Of a DNA stretch of 17,669 nucleotides, positions 13,229 to 17,669 are shown in pieces (position 1 is the stretch's first letter; each line of letters begins with the position of its first letter). The notes beneath the pieces are model-generated. The model was not told the DNA's origin. It made no database searches and was given only the letters and a program-made list of their open reading frames with translations. The DNA is from an uncultured Mailhella sp. (GTDB lineage Bacteria; Desulfobacterota; Desulfovibrionia; Desulfovibrionales; Desulfovibrionaceae), in contig CAJJMX010000011.1 in NCBI GenBank assembly GCA_905192935.1, forward strand, positions 1-17,669. Reading direction: 5' to 3'. Made by a program: the position numbers and the translations under genes.

Positions 13229-15217
13229 ATGATCCGTGCTTATCCCCATCTTTTTGAACCTCTTCAGGTTGGAAAGATCCGCTTCAGAAACCGCATCTGG
13301 ACTGCACCTACGGCGCAGGCCATGCATTTCATCACGCCTGAGGGCTACATTCGTCCTGAATCCATCGCGCATTTCCGCAACAGAGCGCTCGGCGGCGCGG
13401 CCTGCGTGACCCTCGGCGAAGCGGCCGTGGATCAGGATCGCGGTCGTTCCCATTTCCATAATGTGAATCTTCAGGACATCAACAACCTGCCCTATCTGAC
13501 CCAGATGACCGACGCCATTCATCAGGCGGGCGCCATCGCCTCCATTGAAATCGAACACGGCGGCAAATATGCCTTCCCGCTGGTCAACGGCGGCAGAAAT
13601 CCCATTGCGCCTTCCGGCTGCGTGCTCCCCAACGGTCAGGTCGTGGATGAGATCACCGAAGAACAGATGGATCAGGTGGCCGATCACTTCGCCGAAACCT
13701 GCCACTTCCTCCAGAACGCCGGCTTCAAGATGTGCCTTGTGCACGGTGCGCATCAGTGGCTGCTCGGCGAGTTCCTCTCACCTGCGGAAAACCACCGCAA
13801 GGACAAGTGGGGCGGCAGTCTGGAAAACCGCGCCCGTTTCCCCATAATGGTTCTGGACAGAATTCGTAAGCGCGTGGGCCCCGACTTCCTGCTGGAATAC
13901 CGCATTTCCGGCACCGAAGGTCAGCCCGGTGGTCTGGAAATCGACGAAGCGTGCGAGTTCATCAAGATGATCGAAGACAAGATCGATCTCGTCCACTTCT
14001 CCCGCGGCAACCGCGGCGTGCTGCGCAGCCGTCCGGAAATGTTCCCCTCCGAATTCATGCCCAAGTGCCCCAACGAATACATGGGCGTGGCGGCGAAGAA
14101 GCACGGCATCAAGATCCCCGTCATCATCGTGGGCAGCATCACCGATCCCGAAGATGCGGAACGCATGATCGCCGAAGGCCACTGCGACGCCGTGGCCATG
14201 GCCCGCACCGTCATTGCCGATCCCGAATGGGCCAACAAGGCCCGCCTCGGCAAGCGTGAGGAAATCCGTCCCTGCATCAAGTGCTTCAACTGCCTCGATG
14301 AAAAGAACGCCCGCGTCTTCGGCGGCGGCATCACCGGCTTCACCAGAGACGTGGTCAAGCGTTACGCCTGCTCCGTGAACCCCCGCATCGGCATTGAAAC
14401 CGACATCATTCCTCCGGCCACCGAAAAGAAGGTCGTGGCCGTCATCGGCGGCGGTCCCGCCGGCATGCAGGCCGCCATTACGGCCGCGGAACGCGGTCAC
14501 GAAGTGCGCCTCTATGAAAAGAGCGATCACCTCGGCGGTCAGATTTCCTTTGCCGACTACGTGTCCTTCAAGTATCCGCTCATGGAATTCAAGAACTGGC
14601 TCATCCATCGCGTGGGTCAGCTCGGCATCAAGGTGTTTTTGAACACGGAAGCCACCCCCGAACTCATCGAAGCCGCCTATCCCGACGTGGTCATCGCCTG
14701 CACGGGCTCCGTGCCCGCCCTGCCCAAAATTCCGGGCATCGACGGCAAGAACGTCATGCTGGCCACCCAGGCCTTCGTGGACCGCGACGCCGTAGGTCAG
14801 AAGGTCGTCATCGTCGGTGCGGGCGACACGGGCTGCGAATGTGCGCTGCATCTTGCGGAAGCGGGCCGCGACGTCACCATGGTGGAAATGGACGAATTCA
14901 TCGCCCGCCGCACGGGCTACACGCAGCGCATCGTGCTGGTGGAAAAAATCGATACCAACGAGCATGTTTCCTATCTGACCAGGGCCTGCTGCAAGAAGAT
15001 CACCGACAAGGGCGTGGAAGTGGAAACTCCCGACGGCGTCCGCTTCCTGGAAGCCGACACTGTGGTCATTGCCCTCGGCACCCGTGCGCTTCAGGATCAG
15101 GCCGAAGCCTTCCGCGACTGCGCTCCCACCTTCTGGCTGGCCGGCGACTGCGCCGAAGGCCCGAAGAACGTCCGTCATGCCATCCGCAACGGCTATGACG
15201 CCGCCTGCCGACTGTAG
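13229..15217 (+). CDS. Old Yellow Enzyme / 2,4-dienoyl-CoA reductase-type FMN, 4Fe-4S, FAD oxidoreductase
   Basis: A 662-residue NAD(P)H-dependent flavoenzyme of the family holding 2,4-dienoyl-CoA reductase, trimethylamine dehydrogenase and BaiCD/BaiH-like enoate reductases. Residues 1-340 are the FMN TIM barrel, with HGAHQWLLGEFLSP (172-185), KWGGSLENRARF (193-204) and a C-terminal phosphate-binding region (VGSITDPEDAERMI ... AMARTVIADP). A cluster site follows: C349, C352, C355 and C381. The C-x2-C-x2-C spacing is as in trimethylamine dehydrogenase, but the last Cys is 26 residues on rather than about 13. The FAD/NAD part has VAVIGGGPAGMQAA (403-416) and VVIVGAGDTGCECA (526-539). Codon use is strongly biased to C-ending codons, suggesting high expression. 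It is driven by the sigma54 promoter at 13157. The substrate is probably an alpha,beta-unsaturated acid or related electron acceptor; this is not fixed by sequence. Confidence 0.93.
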   Translation: MIRAYPHLFEPLQVGKIRFRNRIWTAPTAQAMHFITPEGYIRPESIAHFRNRALGGAACVTLGEAAVDQDRGRSHFHNVNLQDINNLPYLTQMTDAIHQAGAIASIEIEHGGKYAFPLVNGGRNPIAPSGCVLPNGQVVDEITEEQMDQVADHFAETCHFLQNAGFKMCLVHGAHQWLLGEFLSPAENHRKDKWGGSLENRARFPIMVLDRIRKRVGPDFLLEYRISGTEGQPGGLEIDEACEFIKMIEDKIDLVHFSRGNRGVLRSRPEMFPSEFMPKCPNEYMGVAAKKHGIKIPVIIVGSITDPEDAERMIAEGHCDAVAMARTVIADPEWANKARLGKREEIRPCIKCFNCLDEKNARVFGGGITGFTRDVVKRYACSVNPRIGIETDIIPPATEKKVVAVIGGGPAGMQAAITAAERGHEVRLYEKSDHLGGQISFADYVSFKYPLMEFKNWLIHRVGQLGIKVFLNTEATPELIEAAYPDVVIACTGSVPALPKIPGIDGKNVMLATQAFVDRDAVGQKVVIVGAGDTGCECALHLAEAGRDVTMVEMDEFIARRTGYTQRIVLVEKIDTNEHVSYLTRACCKKITDKGVEVETPDGVRFLEADTVVIALGTRALQDQAEAFRDCAPTFWLAGDCAEGPKNVRHAIRNGYDAACRL

Positions 15218-15230
15218 TCATGGAACGCTT

Positions 15231-15252
15231 GCCGGAGCCTGAAGGCTCCGGC
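15231..15252 (+). other. Hairpin after the flavoenzyme gene
   Basis: A perfect 9-base-pair stem GCCGGAGCC/GGCTCCGGC with a TGAA loop starts 14 bases after the stop. No U-run follows, so it is a 3'-end stabiliser or factor-dependent terminator rather than a classical intrinsic terminator. A second GC-rich, bulged hairpin (CCTTCCCG/CGGGAAGG outer arms) lies at 15285-15325. Confidence 0.55.
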
Positions 15253-15375
15253 ACAGTGCGGCTCTCCCCTCCGAGCATCATCGTCCTTCCCGTTCCCTGC
15301 CCGTGTCCGGGCGGGGGCGGGAAGGCTCGATGCGTATTTCAATGTCGGAGATTTTTTGTGATAGCTATGTGAAAT

Positions 15376-15402
15376 CGTTCCTGTTCTCTTGTTGAAGGAA
15401 CG
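15376..15402. promoter_or_regulatory. Inverted repeat upstream of the nitrilase gene
   Basis: CGTTCCT/AGGAACG, perfect 7-base arms with a 13-base spacer, ends 33 bases before the nitrilase ATG. It could be an operator or leader hairpin. I found no sigma54 motif and no convincing -35/-10 pair in the 217-base gap, so the nitrilase promoter is unresolved. Confidence 0.35.
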
Positions 15403-15434
15403 CGGGTCATCATCAGAACAACAAGGAGATACCT

Positions 15435-16466
15435 ATGCTGTTTCCCACCGTCAAAGTTGCCGCCGTACAGGCTGCTCCCGTCTTCCTGAACCTGAAGGCG
15501 TCTGTGGACAAGGCCTGTGCGCTTATTGACGAGGCCGGACGCAACGGCGCCGAGCTCATTGACTTTCCCGAAGCATTTCTGCCCGGCTACCCGTGGTGGA
15601 TCTGGATGGGCGCTCCCTCCTTCGGGCACAAGTTTCTCATGAAGCTGCATCAGAATGCGCTGACTTACGGCAGTCCTGAAATGAGGCAGCTCAGCGAGGC
15701 CGCCCGCCGCAATCATATCTTCGTGTGCATTTCCGCCACGGAAGCCGACGGCACCACCCTGTACCTCACCCAGTTCTGGTTCGACAACAAGGGCAATCTC
15801 ATGGGCAAGCATCGCAAGATGTCGCCTCCAGGATGCGAGAAGATCATCTGGGCCTGCGGCAACGGCAGCACCATGCAGGTGTTCGACACCGAGATCGGCA
15901 AAATAGGCGGTCTGCAGTGCGGCGAGCATCTGAATCCCATGAATATTTCCTGTCTGCTCGGCCAGGGAGAGCAGATCCACTGCGCAGGCTGGCCGCCCAT
16001 GCATACGCCCCGTGAAGGTCAGATGCCCCTGTTCTCCCCTTATGACATGTCCCGCACGGCCACGCGATACGCGGCCATGGGACTGCGTGCCTTTGCTCTG
16101 TACGCCACGCAGATGATGGCGCAGGACGTCATCGACATGCTCTGCGACGGCACGGGACATCCCGAATATGTGGAATGTCTGCCCAACGGCGTGGACGGTA
16201 CGCTCGGCGGCGGCCGGGCCGCCGTGTTCAACGTGGCGGGCGACTGCATCAGCAATTCGCTTCCGCACGACGTGGAAGGCTGCGTGTATGCGGAGTGCAA
16301 CCTCATGGAGACGCTGGCCCGGCGGCTCGTCATGGACCCGCTGGACAAGGACGCGAGACCCTTTGCCCTGCGCATGACCCTCGACCGCACGGACTACAAG
16401 GCCATGAATTTTGAAGGCGTGCAGCCCGACAACTCCATTTCTTACGAAAGCATTCAGAACTTATAA
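15435..16466 (+). CDS. Nitrilase (carbon-nitrogen hydrolase superfamily)
   Basis: A 343-residue cytoplasmic enzyme of nitrilase branch 1, which hydrolyses R-CN to carboxylate and ammonia or hydrates it to the amide. The catalytic triad is present: E46 in LIDFPEAFLPGYP, K128 in GKHRKMSPPG and C162 in GGLQCGEHLNPM. Length and the HRK / GNGSTMQVFDTEIGKIGGL context match aliphatic or aromatic nitrilases and cyanide hydratases. Unusually the Cys is followed by Gly, where most nitrilases have Trp (CWE); E164 is kept. This may change substrate size or product ratio. AAGGAG stands 6 bases before the ATG at 15435. It lies 217 bases after the flavoenzyme gene and may be part of the same catabolic module, in which a nitrile is converted to an acid that the adjacent SLC13-like transporter might handle; this is inference. 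Confidence 0.93.
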   Translation: MLFPTVKVAAVQAAPVFLNLKASVDKACALIDEAGRNGAELIDFPEAFLPGYPWWIWMGAPSFGHKFLMKLHQNALTYGSPEMRQLSEAARRNHIFVCISATEADGTTLYLTQFWFDNKGNLMGKHRKMSPPGCEKIIWACGNGSTMQVFDTEIGKIGGLQCGEHLNPMNISCLLGQGEQIHCAGWPPMHTPREGQMPLFSPYDMSRTATRYAAMGLRAFALYATQMMAQDVIDMLCDGTGHPEYVECLPNGVDGTLGGGRAAVFNVAGDCISNSLPHDVEGCVYAECNLMETLARRLVMDPLDKDARPFALRMTLDRTDYKAMNFEGVQPDNSISYESIQNL

Positions 16467-16474
16467 GTATTCGG

Positions 16475-16510
16475 AGCCGGGAAAGAGAGTCTCTCTTTTC
16501 CGGCTTTTTT
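16475..16510 (+). terminator. Intrinsic terminator of the nitrilase gene
   Basis: GCCGGGAAAGAGAG pairs with CTCTCTTTTCCGGC (one G-U pair), preceded by A and followed by a run of six T. This is a strong terminator. It ends only 19 bases before the next start codon, so the following gene depends on readthrough or on a promoter within the terminator. Confidence 0.92.
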
Positions 16511-16529
16511 GTATCCGGGAGATGACGGA

Positions 16530-17267
16530 ATGGAAGACAATCTCCATGAGATTCTCAGAAACTGGGGACTGGAAGACAGGACTATTCAGGAAGCCAGGGA
16601 TACCGGCGCGGCCATAGCCACGGGCGTATGGCATCTCGGGCCGGACTACAGTCTGAAGACCGGGGGCAATTTTGAAGGTCTCAGGCATCATATTCATATT
16701 TCCCGAGTCCTGGCGGAACAGGGCATCACGGCATCCTGTCCGCTGCCCACGCTGGACGGCAAGGACTTTCTCACCTGCGGCGACCATTATTTTGTGATTA
16801 CGGAGCGCGTGTCGGACAATTTCCTCAGCACGAAGCAGACGCCTCAGGGCAAGGAGCCCTTTTACCTCGAGCGCTACGCGCGCGAGGTACGCAGTTTCGA
16901 CGCCGCGCTGCATGGGGGAAACAGGGACTTCGTCGAAGTCATGGCCTGGGCCGACAAGGAGAGCGCCCGCACGGCAAAGGCCTTCGGCATGCCGTGGAAC
17001 GGACTTCCCAAAGATTGTGTGGAACGTTTTTCCGTGCTTTCCACGGAGCCGTCGGAGTTCTTCGTCTGCGCGACGAAGGTAGAGGCGGCGCCGTGCGCTC
17101 TGGCGGACGCTCTCGACGCCTTGTCGCGTCCGCGCGGTCTCATGGCCATGCTTGCGGTTTTTGTGGCCTGGACGGCGGGACAGTCTTCTCTTGCTCCGCT
17201 CATTCGCGGCAATCTCAGCCTGGCGGCGGCACTCTCGCGCGGTTTTTCCTCCCGCGTCGAAGCATGA
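16530..17267 (+). CDS. Protein resembling the N-lobe of an APH-type kinase, lacking the catalytic motif
   Basis: A 245-residue protein. Residues 25-95 resemble the N-lobe of aminoglycoside phosphotransferase/homoserine kinase-like enzymes: a strand with a lysine in the ATP-binding position (DYSLKTG, K43), then a helix LRHHIHISRVLAEQGI, a proline-rich turn and GDHYFVITERV. The helix YLERYAREVRSFDAALHGGN continues the pattern. From about residue 130 I see no HxDxxxxN catalytic loop and no later Asp motif; the other frames of this region do not restore one. The C-terminal 60 residues are Ala/Leu-rich and could be amphipathic helices. So it is a divergent pseudokinase, a decayed kinase, or an unrelated fold. 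ATG at 16530 has GGGAG 8 bases upstream; an upstream TTG is less likely. It sits between a terminator and the transporter gene, 21 bases ahead of the latter, suggesting co-transcription with it. Confidence 0.62.
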   Translation: MEDNLHEILRNWGLEDRTIQEARDTGAAIATGVWHLGPDYSLKTGGNFEGLRHHIHISRVLAEQGITASCPLPTLDGKDFLTCGDHYFVITERVSDNFLSTKQTPQGKEPFYLERYAREVRSFDAALHGGNRDFVEVMAWADKESARTAKAFGMPWNGLPKDCVERFSVLSTEPSEFFVCATKVEAAPCALADALDALSRPRGLMAMLAVFVAWTAGQSSLAPLIRGNLSLAAALSRGFSSRVEA

Positions 17268-17288
17268 CGTCTCTTGTGGAGTTCTCCC

Positions 17289-17669
17289 ATGTCTGAATCA
17301 TCCGGTCGAGTGACCAGTATCAAATGGGCCGTCAATTTTCTCGTCCCTCTTTCCCTTCTTCTGCTTCCCGAGAGCGAGGCGTTCACCTGGAACATCAAGG
17401 TATTTCTGGCCATCACGCTGTGGGGCGTCATGGGCTACGCCCTGGAGCTCACCGACAACCTGGTGGTGTCGCTCATCATGATGTTTCTGTACGGCCTTTC
17501 CGGCATAGCGCCGCTTCAGGCCGTGCTCGGTCCGTGGACGGCCGATCCCGCGTGGATGACACTCGGCGCCCTCATCATCGTATCCATCGTGCAGAAGACG
17601 ACCATTCTGAAACGAATGGCCTACTACGCGGCCATACATACCAACGGCAGCTACATGAAGCTTGTTCTC
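17289..17669 (+). CDS. SLC13/DASS-type anion transporter, 3'-truncated by the window edge
   Basis: The first 127 codons of a polytopic membrane protein, open to the window end. It starts with a short Ser/Arg-rich tail, then hydrophobic segments at about 14-28 (AVNFLVPLSLLLLPE), 36-50 (IKVFLAITLWGVMGYALE) and 56-72 (LVVSLIMMFLYGLSGIA), and a later helix ALIIVSIVQKTT. The E-LTDN and A-VLGPWTADPAW pattern is consistent with the divalent-anion:sodium symporter (SLC13/CitT-like) superfamily, whose members move C4-dicarboxylates, tricarboxylates or sulfate. GGAG lies 7 bases upstream of the ATG at 17289. It follows the kinase-like gene by 21 bases and could carry the acid product or precursor of the neighbouring catabolic genes. 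The family call rests on a partial sequence. Confidence 0.7.
   Translation, partial: MSESSGRVTSIKWAVNFLVPLSLLLLPESEAFTWNIKVFLAITLWGVMGYALELTDNLVVSLIMMFLYGLSGIAPLQAVLGPWTADPAWMTLGALIIVSIVQKTTILKRMAYYAAIHTNGSYMKLVL

Noticed and set aside
13778..15178. 466-residue minus-strand frame opposite the flavoenzyme
   Set aside because: It is an artefact of strong codon bias; the plus frame has complete flavoenzyme motifs.

Overview
The window is a dense, GC-rich, Gram-negative chromosomal segment. Two sigma54-dependent activators, Tat-type leaders, ExbB/ExbD/TonB, a FadR-type regulator and a tRNA with an encoded CCA end suggest a Desulfovibrionaceae-like anaerobe (Desulfobacterota, gut or sediment type). 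This is inference from gene content and style; no 16S or other marker gene is present.

Left edge (1-2589): the 3' part of a sigma54 activator runs off the window start and converges, sharing a CTAG tetranucleotide at the stop codons, with a Tat-exported metallophosphoesterase on the minus strand. A 419-base gap follows with no supported gene; it holds a diverged 30-base tandem repeat and small inverted repeats.

Minus-strand cluster (9495 down to 2590): a compact, probably single operon reads FadR/GntR regulator, 83-residue protein, tryptophan-rich polytopic membrane protein, Tat-exported metallo-beta-lactamase-fold hydrolase, CobW-type GTPase with a long N-terminal extension, ExbB, ExbD and TonB. 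Stop/start overlaps of ATGA type and short gaps support co-transcription. I do not recognise this combination as a named pathway. It looks like a metal- or cofactor-linked envelope system: energised outer-membrane uptake (no receptor gene is in the window), cytoplasmic metal handling, a periplasmic metallohydrolase and an unknown membrane partner. The AT-rich region upstream of the regulator has two copies of TGGTTCATCCA inside inverted repeats, 94 bases apart, which are good candidates for the regulator's operators. A divergent gene encodes a PAS-PAS-GAF-like sensor with no output domain.

Middle (11147-11269): tRNA-Ala(GGC) followed by a strong intrinsic terminator.

Plus-strand right half (11515-17669): a second sigma54 activator is followed by a -24/-12 promoter with two upstream inverted repeats sharing a half-site (ATWTGGTGA), one lying inside the activator's last codons. 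The promoter drives a large Old Yellow Enzyme/2,4-dienoyl-CoA reductase-type iron-sulfur flavoenzyme. Next come a nitrilase with an intrinsic terminator, a protein resembling only the N-lobe of APH-type kinases, and the start of an SLC13/DASS-type anion transporter cut by the window end. Together these suggest an inducible catabolic module (unsaturated substrate reduction, nitrile hydrolysis, carboxylate transport); the substrate cannot be read from the sequence.
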